DNA of 64,000 bases, taken from DATHTS01 sp965219305. Lineage in GTDB: Bacteria; Acidobacteriota; Blastocatellia; Pyrinomonadales; Pyrinomonadaceae. This document shows positions 17,402 to 26,698 of the stretch, one piece after another (position 1 is the first letter of the stretch; every line of letters starts with the position of its first letter). A program made the translations under genes and the position numbers. Below the pieces are notes generated by a model, which ran no database searches, was not told the DNA's origin, and saw only the letters and a list, made by a program, of their open reading frames with translations. The stretch covers positions 1,674,001-1,738,000 of the forward strand of contig OZ244725.1 in the NCBI GenBank assembly GCA_965219305.1, given 5' to 3'.

Positions 17402-17473
17402 CGCTAAAAACTCTAAAAACGCTAAAATCTTTAAATCTTTCTTTCGCGCCTTTGCGCGCATTTCGCGGGCAAA
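17402..17473. repeat. Degraded CGCGAA-type palindrome
   Basis: TTTCCCGC (left) and GCGGGCAAA (right) flank sequence with CGCGCC, GCGCGC and TTTCGCGGG motifs. It resembles the elements at 8127, 26516 and 27892 but the left arm has decayed. Confidence 0.5.
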
Positions 17474-17479
17474 ATCTTC

Positions 17480-18865
17480 CTATCTCACTATCAATTCCGG
17501 CGCATTCGTCGCCCGTAAAATCTCCGTTCTCGCCTGATAAGTTTCAAGCAGCGCGTCAACCAGACTGTTTTCCAGATCCAAAAATCTGCGTTCCTCGGCG
17601 ATGTAATCGAGCAGGTCTTTTTCGCCGAGTTCGTAAGTTTGCCAGACGACATCTAAATTTTGTTTCGCCTGATTTCGCACGCCGACTTGATAGATCGTCA
17701 GCGCACGGACGGCGCGTTCGTAGCGCGTGTAAGCGGCGGTAACTTCGCGTTTCACGGTTAGTTCACCGAATTCGACGCGCTTTTGTGCTGCGTTTATATC
17801 GAGCGCGGCGGCTTCGATATTTCCCTGATTTTTATTGCGAACCGGAAGCGTCAGATCAACGCCGAAAGTTATAAAATTTTCGCCGATCAGACGCGGTTCG
17901 AGTTCGACCGGATTTTGATTTACGATGCGCGGTGCAATGCGTGTCATTCTCTGAAAACCGAGCGAAACGCCCGCATCTAAACGACCTTCGGCGCGTGCCT
18001 GCTCAAGACGCGCATTTCCGAGTCCCAAAGTCAGACGCGCCGATTCGAGATCGGGACGCTGACGAGAAGCATTTTCGACCGCATCGGAAAGCGGCAGAAG
18101 TCTGACAATTAAATTTTCAAAATCGCCTTTCAAACGCAACGGCTGATTCGCTTCGATTCCCATCAAATTTCGCAGTTCGAGCAGTTTTATCTCGACATTT
18201 CCGGCGGCAATCTCGCGCATCGAACGCATTCTATTTAATTCGACCAAACTCATATTTTGTTCGAGCGGCGCGTTGCTGCCTTCGACGACTTTGGCAGAAA
18301 TTAGTTTGTAACCTTGCTCGACATTTGCCAGAAGTTCTTCCAAAATTTTAAGTTTTTCGATGCCCGCCAGAGTTTCGCCGAATTTCAGACGAACATCCGA
18401 CGCGAGAATTCTTTCGCTGTTGATTAGCAAACTTTCGCGCACTTTAAATTCACTTTCGGCAACCGCGATTCGCGCACCGCGCCGACCGCCGAGTTCGAGC
18501 GGCAAACTCGCTGAAACTGTTCCGCTGTAACGATTTCCGATGATTGATTCCTGACTTCCGCTGATATTTAATTTCGGATTCGGGCGCAGTTCCGATTGTT
18601 TTATCAAACTTTTTGACGCTTCGAGTTCGTCGCGCAACGCCGCAATTTCGCCGTTATTCGCCAGCGCGATTTTCACCGCTTCATCCGCGCTCGTGCCATC
18701 CGCCTGATCTAAATAAAGTCCGATCGTCAGATTCACTTCCGGCATTATTTGTTCCGGCGCGACCTTTTCGACGGTCGGCTCAATCGCAATCTGCGCCCGC
18801 GTTTCAAAGGCGAAATAACACGTTTGAAGCGCGATCAGGGCGAAACTGAATAGTTGTTTTTTCAT
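17480..18865 (-). CDS. TolC-family outer-membrane efflux protein
   Basis: A 461-residue outer-membrane channel of the TolC/CusC family. A signal peptide (MKKQLFSFALIALQTCYFAFETRA in pieces about 1-24) is followed by two OEP repeats of long helices, with typical phrases SASLPLELGGRRGARIAVAE and FGVDLTLPVRNKNQGNIEAA. It provides the exit duct for the RND pump. An in-frame TTG at 18880 would add five residues; the ATG at 18865 puts the signal peptide at the very start. It sits between the pump and adaptor genes. Confidence 0.88.
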   Translation of the reverse strand: MKKQLFSFALIALQTCYFAFETRAQIAIEPTVEKVAPEQIMPEVNLTIGLYLDQADGTSADEAVKIALANNGEIAALRDELEASKSLIKQSELRPNPKLNISGSQESIIGNRYSGTVSASLPLELGGRRGARIAVAESEFKVRESLLINSERILASDVRLKFGETLAGIEKLKILEELLANVEQGYKLISAKVVEGSNAPLEQNMSLVELNRMRSMREIAAGNVEIKLLELRNLMGIEANQPLRLKGDFENLIVRLLPLSDAVENASRQRPDLESARLTLGLGNARLEQARAEGRLDAGVSLGFQRMTRIAPRIVNQNPVELEPRLIGENFITFGVDLTLPVRNKNQGNIEAAALDINAAQKRVEFGELTVKREVTAAYTRYERAVRALTIYQVGVRNQAKQNLDVVWQTYELGEKDLLDYIAEERRFLDLENSLVDALLETYQARTEILRATNAPELIVR

Positions 18866-18895
18866 ATCGTTATATTTCAACGAATTGCGGAAAAT

Positions 18896-18992
18896 TTAAC
18901 AGGGATGGACAGTATAAACAGGGATTTTCTGATCGCAAAATCAAGTTTATTCCCAAATATTATTATCTTGTCCATCCTGTTAATCCCTGTTA
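18896..18992. repeat. Inverted repeat of AACAGGGAT type
   Basis: TTAACAGGGAT at the left and ATCCCTGTTAA at the right pair over 11 bases, with further GGACAG / CTTGTCC partners inside. It lies between the RND pump and TolC genes and looks like an older member of a dispersed palindrome class. Confidence 0.6.
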
Positions 18993-21900
18993 AGTTCCTT
19001 CTTAACCTGAAAATCGGTTAAGGCATTCTCTTTCTTCAAACGCCGTTCGTGAATCCAGTAAAAAATCACGGGCGTAATGATCAAAACGTGCAAAAGCGAC
19101 GAAACCATTCCGCCTAAAACGGGCGTGGCGAGCGGTTTCATAATTTCCGACCCCGCGCTCGTACTCCACATAATCGGCAAAAGTCCGGCGACGACGGTCG
19201 TTACGGTCATCACTTTCGGGCGCAGACGCAAAAGTGCGCCTTCGATGACGGCTTCGAGCAGATCTTTTTTGTCCAACGCGCCGAGTTTTTTGTGCTTTTT
19301 TTCGACCGCTTCTTCCAGATAAATTACCATCACAACGCCCGTCTGAACGGCAGTTCCGAACAACGCGATAAAGCCGACCCAGACCGCAACCGAAAAGTTG
19401 TAGCCGAGAAGCCATTGCAGATAAACGCCGCCGGTCAGCGCGAACGGGACGGCGAGCAGAACGTGCGCGGCTTCGACCGCCGAATGATATGTAAAATAAA
19501 GCAGTCCGAAAATGACGATCAAAACAATCGGCACGACGAGCAAAAGCCTTTGTTTCGCACGTTGCTGATTTTCAAATTGTCCGCTCCACGCGATGTAATA
19601 TCCCGGCGGCATCTGGACTTTTTGTTTGACGAGCGCGTCGGCTTCGTTGACGAACGAAACGAGATCGCGACCGCGCACGTTTAATAAAACCGTGCCTTTC
19701 AAAAGTCCGTTTTCGCTCTGGATCATTGACGCGCCGTCGGTCATTTTTATGTCGGCGACTTCCGCGAGCGGAATCGTCGTTCCGTCCGCCGTGACGATTG
19801 GAATCCTGCCGATATTTTCCATATCATTGCGAAATTCCGGCGCGTATCGAACGCGGATCGGAAAGCGTTCGCGTCCTTCGATGGTCGTCGAAAGATTCGT
19901 TTCGCCGATGCCTTTTTCGATCACGTCGTTAATCATTCCGACATCAATTCCGTAACGCGCGGCGGCTTGGCGATTGATGTCAATGTCAATATACGGCGTG
20001 CCGATAACCTTTTCGGGATAGACATCTTTTGCTCCGTCAATGTCTTTGACCACCGCCGCGACTTCGCCCGAAAGTTTCTCCAAAGTTTTTAGATCGTTGC
20101 CGAAAATCTTGATGCCGATCTCCGAACGAATTCCGGTGGCGAGCATTTCGATTCGATTAATGATCGGCTGTGTCCAGATGTTTGTAACTCCGGGCATTTT
20201 CAATTTGTCGTCCATTTCCGAGATCAAATCATCGCGCGTCAATCCGACTCGCCATTCGTCTTTCGGTTTTAAGTGAACGATCGTTTCGTTCATATTTACG
20301 GGCGCGGGATCGGTCGAAGAATCAGCGCGTCCGGCTTTTCCGACCGCGTATTCGACTTCGGGAATTGACGCGAGAATTTTGTCCTGCATCTGCATTATTT
20401 TCAACGCTTCGTCCATCGAAATCGCCGGATCGGTGACGGGCATAAACATCACGTCGCCTTCGTTGAGATTCGGCATAAATTCCGAACCGATTCCGACCGC
20501 GAGGAAAACCGCGCCGCAGAATAAAACGAGCGCACACGAAATTGCGATCAGACGATTTTTCAGCGCGAACATCAGCGCGGGTTTATAAATTCTCTGCAAA
20601 AAACGCATCAGCGGATTCGCGTCTTCCGAGTGCATTTTTCCGCCGAGCAGAAATGTGCATAAAACGGGAACCAAAGTTACGGCGATAATTGTCGCCGCGA
20701 CCATCGCAAAAGTTTTTGTAAATGCCAGCGGATGAAAGAGTTTCCCCTCGCGTCCTTCGAGCGCGAAAACGGGAATAAAGGCGAGAATAATGATCGCCAT
20801 CGAAAAGAAAACCGGACGACCGATCAATTTTGTAGATTCCAGCACCGCGCTCCAGACGGCTTTTCTGTCTTTTGTGTCAATGTCGTTTTTCTCAATGTAA
20901 CGAAAGGCGTTTTCGGTAACGACGATTCCAGCATCAACGAGAACACCGATGGCAATCGCAATGCCCGAAAGCGACATTATATTGGACGAAATGCCCATAA
21001 AATACATAAACAAAAACGACATCAAAACCGCCAGCGGAAGCGGAATCGAAACGATTAAAATCGAGCGGAAATGGAAAAGAAATAAAATGTGAACGAGCGT
21101 AACCAGAATCAATTCTTCGATCAGCGTGTGCGTTAAAGTCGAAGTCGCGCGGTTTATAAGCTGCGTTCGATCATAAAACGGGACGATTTTCACGCCTTCG
21201 GGCAGACCGACTTCGATCTCGGCGATCTTCTTTTTCGTCGCTTCGATCACGTCGAGAGTGTTCACGCCGTAACGCGCGATGACCACGCCGCCGACCGCTT
21301 CTTTGCCGTTTTTGTCGAGCGCGCCGACGCGAAACGCTTCGCCGATCTTCACGTTCGCCACATTTTTGACATAGACGGGCGTTCCGTTATTTGAACCGAC
21401 GACGATATTTTCGACATCGGCGACCGATTCGATCAAACCGATCCCGCGCACGACCGCCCATTGTCCCGACTGCTCGACGACGTTTCCGCCGACGTTGTTG
21501 TTCGATTTCTGCACCGATTCGACGACTTTTGAAACCGGCATTCCGAAACTACGCAGTTTATTCGGGTCAACATCAATCTGATATTGCTGAACATAACCGC
21601 CGACCGACGCGACTTCCGCCACGCCTGAAACTGCATTCAACTGGTAACGAACAAACCAATCCTGCATCGTGCGAAGCTCGCGCAGATCGTATTTGTCCGA
21701 TTCGAGCGTGTACCAAAAAACCTGCCCAACGCCCGTCGCATCAGGTCCGAGCGTCGGCGTTACGCCTGCGGGCAATTGACCGCGCACGACGTTTAAGCGT
21801 TCCAAAATCCGCGTCCGCGCCCAGTAAAGTTCGACGTTTTCATCGAAAATTATATTAATCATCGAAAAACTAAACGCCGAATTCGCCCGCACGACCTTCA

Positions 21901-22135
21901 CGCCCGGAAGCCCTTGCAGATTCGTCACCAGCGGATAAGTTATCTGATCTTCGACTTCCTGCGGCGAACGTCCCGCCCAATCCGTAAAAACGATCACCTG
22001 ATTTTCCGAAACATCGGGAATCGCATCAATCGGCGTGTGAACCAACGCCCAATATCCCCAACCCGCAATGCCGAGAAACAGCACGATCACGATCACGCGA
22101 TTTTTTAGAGACCATTCGATGATTTTGTGAATCAT
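18980..22135 (-). CDS. RND heavy-metal efflux pump, CusA/CzcA family
   Basis: A 1051-residue inner-membrane proton-driven pump. The start MIHKIIEWSLKNRVIVIVLFL and TPIDAIPDVSENQVIVFTDWAGRSPQEVEDQITYPL are hallmarks of the HAE-3/CusA-like metal group. Twelve transmembrane helices are expected, one after the N-terminus, the block 340-545 with SGIAIAIGVLVDAGIVVTEN, and the C-terminal block 870-1030. Two large periplasmic loops lie between. With CopA and the Met-rich lipoprotein nearby, monovalent copper or silver is the likely substrate, but CzcA-type divalent export cannot be excluded. Confidence 0.9.
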   Translation of the reverse strand: MIHKIIEWSLKNRVIVIVLFLGIAGWGYWALVHTPIDAIPDVSENQVIVFTDWAGRSPQEVEDQITYPLVTNLQGLPGVKVVRANSAFSFSMINIIFDENVELYWARTRILERLNVVRGQLPAGVTPTLGPDATGVGQVFWYTLESDKYDLRELRTMQDWFVRYQLNAVSGVAEVASVGGYVQQYQIDVDPNKLRSFGMPVSKVVESVQKSNNNVGGNVVEQSGQWAVVRGIGLIESVADVENIVVGSNNGTPVYVKNVANVKIGEAFRVGALDKNGKEAVGGVVIARYGVNTLDVIEATKKKIAEIEVGLPEGVKIVPFYDRTQLINRATSTLTHTLIEELILVTLVHILFLFHFRSILIVSIPLPLAVLMSFLFMYFMGISSNIMSLSGIAIAIGVLVDAGIVVTENAFRYIEKNDIDTKDRKAVWSAVLESTKLIGRPVFFSMAIIILAFIPVFALEGREGKLFHPLAFTKTFAMVAATIIAVTLVPVLCTFLLGGKMHSEDANPLMRFLQRIYKPALMFALKNRLIAISCALVLFCGAVFLAVGIGSEFMPNLNEGDVMFMPVTDPAISMDEALKIMQMQDKILASIPEVEYAVGKAGRADSSTDPAPVNMNETIVHLKPKDEWRVGLTRDDLISEMDDKLKMPGVTNIWTQPIINRIEMLATGIRSEIGIKIFGNDLKTLEKLSGEVAAVVKDIDGAKDVYPEKVIGTPYIDIDINRQAAARYGIDVGMINDVIEKGIGETNLSTTIEGRERFPIRVRYAPEFRNDMENIGRIPIVTADGTTIPLAEVADIKMTDGASMIQSENGLLKGTVLLNVRGRDLVSFVNEADALVKQKVQMPPGYYIAWSGQFENQQRAKQRLLLVVPIVLIVIFGLLYFTYHSAVEAAHVLLAVPFALTGGVYLQWLLGYNFSVAVWVGFIALFGTAVQTGVVMVIYLEEAVEKKHKKLGALDKKDLLEAVIEGALLRLRPKVMTVTTVVAGLLPIMWSTSAGSEIMKPLATPVLGGMVSSLLHVLIITPVIFYWIHERRLKKENALTDFQVKKELNRD

Positions 22136-22139
22136 TTTT

Positions 22140-22200
22140 TCAGTTATCAGTTGTCAGTTATCGGTTATCAGATTTTGTTGACTGATACTGTTGACTGTTT
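22140..22200. repeat. Heptamer array (TCAGTTA family)
   Basis: CAGTTATCAGTTGTCAGTTATCGGTTATCAG followed by opposite-sense GACTGATACTGTTGACTG (given here as units, not one block). It fills the gap between the YtkA-like lipoprotein and the RND pump gene. Confidence 0.7.
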
Positions 22201-22625
22201 TACTGCGCTTTAACGGGAATAGTCGTCTTTCCTGTCTGCGCTCCTTCGTAAGTTATCTGCGCCGTCCAATCGCCAGCCATTTGCAGATTCAAACTGCCTT
22301 TAAATTGTCCCGGCGTTCCGGTCGTCGTTAAATTCGCCGCATCGTTCATTTCCGCCATCGAACCCATCGCGGGCATATTGAAATTGAGCGTCGCCGCGTT
22401 GATGTCAACGGGTTTTCCCGCGCCATCAGTAAACGCCAGCATTATTGTCTGCTCGCCGTTTTTCAATTTTCCGTCCGCGCCTGAAATTGTAACTGTTAGA
22501 TCGTCGCTGACTTTCTTCGTCGCGATCTGCTTCATTCCGCTTCCCGCCGAATTATCGCCGCACGCCGCCGCAAATGTGACCATTGCAAAAATTATTAGTG
22601 TTATTATTGATTTTGTAATTTTCAT
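22200..22625 (-). CDS. YtkA/FixH-like lipoprotein, Met-rich
   Basis: A 141-residue lipoprotein with lipobox VTFAAAC near residue 22, followed by a single beta-sandwich of the YtkA/FixH type (LTVTISGADGKLKNGEQTI ... AGKPVDINAATLNFNMPAMG ... AGDWTAQITYEG). The Met cluster NMPAMGSMAEMN could bind Cu(I) or Ag(I). Genes of this class often lie beside CusBA-type pumps, where they may act as periplasmic metal carriers; that role is inference. It lies between the Cys-rich secreted protein and the pump. Confidence 0.78.
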   Translation of the reverse strand: MKITKSIITLIIFAMVTFAAACGDNSAGSGMKQIATKKVSDDLTVTISGADGKLKNGEQTIMLAFTDGAGKPVDINAATLNFNMPAMGSMAEMNDAANLTTTGTPGQFKGSLNLQMAGDWTAQITYEGAQTGKTTIPVKAQ

Positions 22626-22803
22626 AAATTTATTCCTCTCAAATTTGTATTATGGATTTAGAGTTTTGAGTCCGTCTTCAGACGGCAAACTGCCGATGAA
22701 AGACAACGAAAAACACGCTAAAGGGTGGACTCAAAACGAAAAACGCGCCTGTATCTGCGGACACAATTCGACCGCAAAGTTCAGACGCACTTCTGCTTTA
22801 AAG

Positions 22804-23193
22804 TTAAATTAAAAACGATTGATGTTGGATGTATTTGGGTTGGTTGGTTTTCAGCCGAAAGTTTTTGATGTCAAATTTCTTCGCTGCTTCTTTCGGTCTG
22901 GTGGAAAATAAAATCTCGAAAAGCGTCGCCTTTTCCGACACGATCAGCATCGGCGCAAAATTTGTCGGCGCGTTATTCGCAGTATTTGTGGGCAGATTCT
23001 GTGAACAAATTAAAATTCTGCATAAAAATTTCGCGTCCGCATCTTGCGGCTTAACAGCTTTTGCCGATTTTTTACAGCATTTCATCGGACACACATTATT
23101 TTCCTTCATTCCGCCATCGGAAAAAGGCGTTCCTGCCGGCACGCTGCCGACCAGAACGATCAGGAAAAATAATGATGTGAACCATCTTGCCAT
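22804..23193 (-). CDS. Small secreted Cys-rich protein, first gene of the copper cluster
   Basis: A 129-residue protein with a clear signal peptide (MARWFTSLFFLIVLVGSVPAG) and a cysteine/methionine cluster NVCPMKCCKKS plus two later Cys (FLCRILICSQ). I do not know a named family; a metal-binding or metal-sensing role in copper resistance is inferred from the residues and position. The ATG lies only a few bases after the predicted transcription start, so the message may be leaderless. A gap of 178 bases separates it from the lipoprotein gene. Confidence 0.65.
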   Translation of the reverse strand: MARWFTSLFFLIVLVGSVPAGTPFSDGGMKENNVCPMKCCKKSAKAVKPQDADAKFLCRILICSQNLPTNTANNAPTNFAPMLIVSEKATLFEILFSTRPKEAAKKFDIKNFRLKTNQPKYIQHQSFLI

Positions 23194-23202
23194 ACAGGTT
23201 TG

Positions 23203-23231
23203 AATATATTCGCCCGTTAAAATTTTGTCAA
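23203..23231 (-). promoter_or_regulatory. Strong promoter of the copper cluster
   Basis: Minus strand: TTGACA (23226-23231), 17-base spacer, TATATT (23203-23208). Only nine bases separate the -10 from the ATG at 23193, which predicts a leader of zero to about three bases. Confidence 0.7.
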
Positions 23232-23338
23232 CGTAAAAAAATCAACTCATCCGTTGGAATAATTTTTAGTGGGTGGTTACTTAATTTTGGTTGCCAATGA
23301 AGATAAAATGAGAAAGACTTGTTTATACTTAAAACCAT

Positions 23339-24100
23339 TTAAAAGTAAGTAATTTTGCGATACAATACTTCTCGAGGTTTTACGATGAAATTATTGTCTT
23401 CATCTCCTTCAGACGTAATTCTTTTTGTCCAATTTCCCTTTGCGTCAAATTCCAGATATTTGTAGATTTCTTTCCCTTCGAGTTTATTGTTTTCAGTATC
23501 GTAAGCAAGCATCTCAACAACATTTCCTTTATTGTCGAGATTATAAACATATTTTTGATTTAGAGTTCCATCAGCATCATATACAAGTTCCTCTTTCTGT
23601 TTTTCTTTGAGATTGTAAACATATCTCAACCATAAAGACCCGTCGCTTTGGTACCAAGATTCTTCCGATATATTTCCTTCGGTATCGTGTTTAAATTTGA
23701 ATTTGTAGTCATAACGAGAGTCAAATTTCTTCAGATTTTCTGCATCCGGCGCAGAATTTATTTGCACGATCTTGTTTGGATTTTCAACTTCCTCATATTT
23801 AATAACGGTTTCGCCATCAATACGATCATAAATACCGGATTCAAATAAAGTTCCTGTCAAATAATCATAAGTTTTCCAAGTCAGACGATTTCCATTAAGA
23901 TCATATGTAACAGCCTCTTTGAGCCTTCGTTTTGATTCTTTTAATTTGCCCGACTTAAATTCATAATCAGCTATTTCCGTTGAAACAGATTTCACAAGAT
24001 TTTTCAATCCGTCGTTTTCTCTATCACTTATTTTTTTTTGAGCAAAAATGGATAGAGACAGAACCAAAATTAGAATTATTACTGAATATGATTTTTTCAT
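23339..24100 (-). CDS. Secreted YD-repeat-like protein, function unknown
   Basis: A 253-residue secreted protein. The signal peptide is MKKSYSVIILILVLSLSIFAQ. The body has several short beta-rich repeats of the form (tyr)(asp)xxGxxxxxxxYxY, such as VTYDLNGNRLTWKTYDY, FKHDTEGNISEESWYQSDG and VYNLDNKGNVVEMLAYD, which resemble YD/RHS units but are too few for a shell. No catalytic motif is visible. It is a lone gene. Confidence 0.6.
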   Translation of the reverse strand: MKKSYSVIILILVLSLSIFAQKKISDRENDGLKNLVKSVSTEIADYEFKSGKLKESKRRLKEAVTYDLNGNRLTWKTYDYLTGTLFESGIYDRIDGETVIKYEEVENPNKIVQINSAPDAENLKKFDSRYDYKFKFKHDTEGNISEESWYQSDGSLWLRYVYNLKEKQKEELVYDADGTLNQKYVYNLDNKGNVVEMLAYDTENNKLEGKEIYKYLEFDAKGNWTKRITSEGDEDNNFIVKPREVLYRKITYF

Positions 24101-24161
24101 AGGCTGTAAATTTACTAAAATTGTAATTTTTAATCAAGCAAAATTTTTGAAGAACTTCACT

Positions 24162-25958
24162 TTATTGATTTGCGGGCGTTAGTTTATAAAGTACGAAATC
24201 ACCGAAAACTTCGCCCGCATCTCGCTGATACCATTTGTCGAGATTTTCATAATCCGGCTCATTATCGCGTTTTGCGACGGCAAATTTTAGCGGAAAAAGT
24301 TTTGCTTGTTCCGCTGAAAAATTTTCGATATAAACTTTATATCTCTGCACTTCCGCTTCGACTTCGGGTTTTGTCAGCGGGCGGTAATTGACCGACAGAT
24401 TTGCGTTGAATCTGTCCCAGCCGAAAAGTGCCATATACGCTTCGATGTCGCCGCGCCGGAAATTTTCGCGCATCCAATTTTCGTCGCGTCCCGAAAAATA
24501 GAGCAGCTGATAAAATCTTTCCTTGTTCTCTTCCCAACCGACACCGGCGAAAACGTGTTGATGCCGCGCCCATAAAACCGCTTGCGGCGCGATATTCGGC
24601 TGCGTGTCGGCTTGGACGTAATCGTAATTTATCGTGATATCGTGCTTTGCCGCGTCAATATTTTCTCCCGCAATTTCGCGCAGACGTTTTGAAACCTGCG
24701 CCGATGTTTCGCGTTCGATATTCCAGAAACTCAGCATTTCCGTCGTTTTTGTAACTTCAAAATATCCCCAGCCGATAGCGAAAACCAATAAAATTGCTGA
24801 AATCGCGTTGAAGATTTTCTGCGATTTTACTTCTTTTAAGAAAATATAAATCGTTAATATCACGACCGTGGCGACGACGTAATTGGCGACGTAGTATTGA
24901 TAATGAAACGGCTGTAATGAGCGTCCCGTGATGATTTGCTGGTTGAAAACCGCGAACGGCACGAGCGCGAAACTGATTAAAAAGATCGTGTTCAGACTTT
25001 TGAGTTTCTCATAACCGAGAAAGATCGCAATTCCTAAAAGTGCGAGACAAACATAGCAGACGATTGACGGAACGCGGAACAGATCGGGCGCGCGCGAAAA
25101 AACCAGAAGCTGGATCGCGTCGGTCGCTTCGGCGCGGTTTGAAACTAAATATGCGTATGGAACGAGCGCGAGAAAACAGATCGCGCCGAGCAATATCAGA
25201 TATGGAAAATCGCGTTTCCAATTCTCCGGTCGCAAAATCAAAAAGATCAGCGTAAATAAAAACAAAAACGCCGCGACGGTCGTCCAAAGGTAATAATAAG
25301 AAAAAACCAAAAATGTAAAACAAAGTCCGCCGACAACGGCAAAAATAATCTTGTTCGTTTTAATTTCGCTCTTTATCAACAACCAAACCGACGCGAACAG
25401 ACCGAAAAAAAAGGGGAACGCGACCGACGGAATGTAGCGGCGCAAAAACGGCAAGTAAGGATAAGCCGAAGCGCCCGTCAAATATCCGACCGCGCCCAGA
25501 CCGGAAACCAACGCGCCGATGCTGATTATCAAAAGCGTCCCGACCGCCGCGTAAATCTCGTTTCCCGTGATCAGCGAAATCAGCCAGAACATCGCCAACG
25601 CCGTCAGGAAAATAAAAATTGCAGAAGTCGCAGTAAACGTCTGCGAAGCGTTCGCGCCGACGATTCGCGCCGGAATCGAAAGAACCAGCGGCGGCAGAAA
25701 CTGGATCGAGAAAATTGATTCCGGCTGAGGATTTTCCGGCGATTCATCGCGCCCCGAATACGGATCGTTCTTGCGCGGTCTGCCGTCAATCAACGCCTGC
25801 AAATACGCTGCGTAAGCGATTTCGTCCAGATCGTTCGACGCGAAAGTGCCTTGAAAATCCGCGCCGCGTTTTTGCCACAGATCAATCTGCGGGTAAAGCC
25901 CGAAAAAAATCGAGATCAACCCGACAAGAACGCCATACTTCCATTTTACATTTGTCAT
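24162..25958 (-). CDS. Polytopic membrane protein, GT-C glycosyltransferase-like
   Basis: A 598-residue protein with about 11-13 predicted transmembrane helices in the first 415 residues and a soluble C-terminal domain. An acidic motif after the first helix (ASNDLDEIAYAAYLQA) is placed like the catalytic Asp loop of GT-C-fold lipid-linked glycosyltransferases. That assignment is a structural guess; I cannot name a family. The ATG lies inside a heptamer repeat array, so the array supplies the start codon. Confidence 0.55.
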   Translation of the reverse strand: MTNVKWKYGVLVGLISIFFGLYPQIDLWQKRGADFQGTFASNDLDEIAYAAYLQALIDGRPRKNDPYSGRDESPENPQPESIFSIQFLPPLVLSIPARIVGANASQTFTATSAIFIFLTALAMFWLISLITGNEIYAAVGTLLIISIGALVSGLGAVGYLTGASAYPYLPFLRRYIPSVAFPFFFGLFASVWLLIKSEIKTNKIIFAVVGGLCFTFLVFSYYYLWTTVAAFLFLFTLIFLILRPENWKRDFPYLILLGAICFLALVPYAYLVSNRAEATDAIQLLVFSRAPDLFRVPSIVCYVCLALLGIAIFLGYEKLKSLNTIFLISFALVPFAVFNQQIITGRSLQPFHYQYYVANYVVATVVILTIYIFLKEVKSQKIFNAISAILLVFAIGWGYFEVTKTTEMLSFWNIERETSAQVSKRLREIAGENIDAAKHDITINYDYVQADTQPNIAPQAVLWARHQHVFAGVGWEENKERFYQLLYFSGRDENWMRENFRRGDIEAYMALFGWDRFNANLSVNYRPLTKPEVEAEVQRYKVYIENFSAEQAKLFPLKFAVAKRDNEPDYENLDKWYQRDAGEVFGDFVLYKLTPANQ

Positions 25959-26046
25959 TTATCATTTATCATTAAATTTTCGTCATTTACCGGGAAATCA
26001 ATTCAATGAACGGATTTTGATAAATGATAAATGATAAACGATAAAT
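25956..26046. repeat. Heptamer arrays in inverted arrangement (TTTATCA / TGATAAA)
   Basis: TCATTTATCATTTATCATT units (about 25956-25973) and GATAAATGATAAATGATAAA units (about 26018-26046) face each other across a 45-base loop. The element lies between divergent genes and supplies one start codon. Confidence 0.85.
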
Positions 26047-26054
26047 CTAAAAAT

Positions 26055-26507
26055 ATGAGTTTGAAAGATAAAATTACAAGTGACATAACCGCCGCGATGA
26101 AAGCAAAAGATGCGAACCGGCTCTCGACCTTGCGAATGGCAAAAGCCGCAATAATGAACGAGGAAAATAAGCGCGGAGTCGGAACGGTTTTAGCCGATGA
26201 CGAAGTGTTGAAAGTGCTGAATACGCTCGTCAAACAGCGCAAAGATTCCATCGAACAATACACGGCGAACGGGCGCGATGAACTCGCCGAAAAGGAAAAA
26301 GAGGAACTCGTATTTCTCGAAGAATATCTTCCGCAATCTGCAACCGAAGACGAGATCGGAAAAGCCGTTGACGAAGCGATCGGTGAAACCGGCGCGTCGT
26401 CAATGCGCGATATGGGCGCGGTGATGGCGGCGGTAAAAGAAAAATTGACGGGAAAAACCGTTGACGGAAAAATCGCCAGTCAGATTGTTAAGTCGAAGTT
26501 GTCTTAA
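26055..26507 (+). CDS. GatB/YqeY-domain protein
   Basis: A 150-residue cytoplasmic protein matching the YqeY family: MSLKDKITSDITAAMKAKDANRLSTLRMAKAAIMNEE, LVKQRKDSIEQYTANGRDELAEKEKEEL, and EYLPQ. The fold is the tRNA-binding tail domain of amidotransferase GatB; the cellular role of the free protein is not firmly known. An upstream in-frame ATG at 26031 would add eight residues coded by the heptamer repeat; ATG 26055 gives the family N-terminus. Confidence 0.9.
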   Translation: MSLKDKITSDITAAMKAKDANRLSTLRMAKAAIMNEENKRGVGTVLADDEVLKVLNTLVKQRKDSIEQYTANGRDELAEKEKEELVFLEEYLPQSATEDEIGKAVDEAIGETGASSMRDMGAVMAAVKEKLTGKTVDGKIASQIVKSKLS

Positions 26508-26515
26508 TAAAAAGA

Positions 26516-26637
26516 ATTTTTGCCCGCGAAAGGACGCGAAAAAAAAGAAAAATTTTAACAAAAAACAAAACGTTCTTTCTCTTCTTTTTTCTTATTCTTT
26601 ATTTCGCGCTTTTTCGCATCATTTCGCGGGCAAAATA
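26516..26637. repeat. Imperfect CGCGAA-type palindrome
   Basis: ATTTTGCCCGCGAAA at the left pairs with TTTCGCGGGCAAAAT at the right, and GCGAAAAA with TTTTTCGC. It lies just after the yqeY-like gene. Confidence 0.75.
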
Positions 26638-26698
26638 TCTTCGTTCCAAATGTAAAATCTTAACATCGTTCGAAATCGGCACGGCATCAATTTAAGTA

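Noticed and set aside
26031..26054. Longer start for the YqeY-like gene
   Set aside because: The added eight residues come from a heptamer array.
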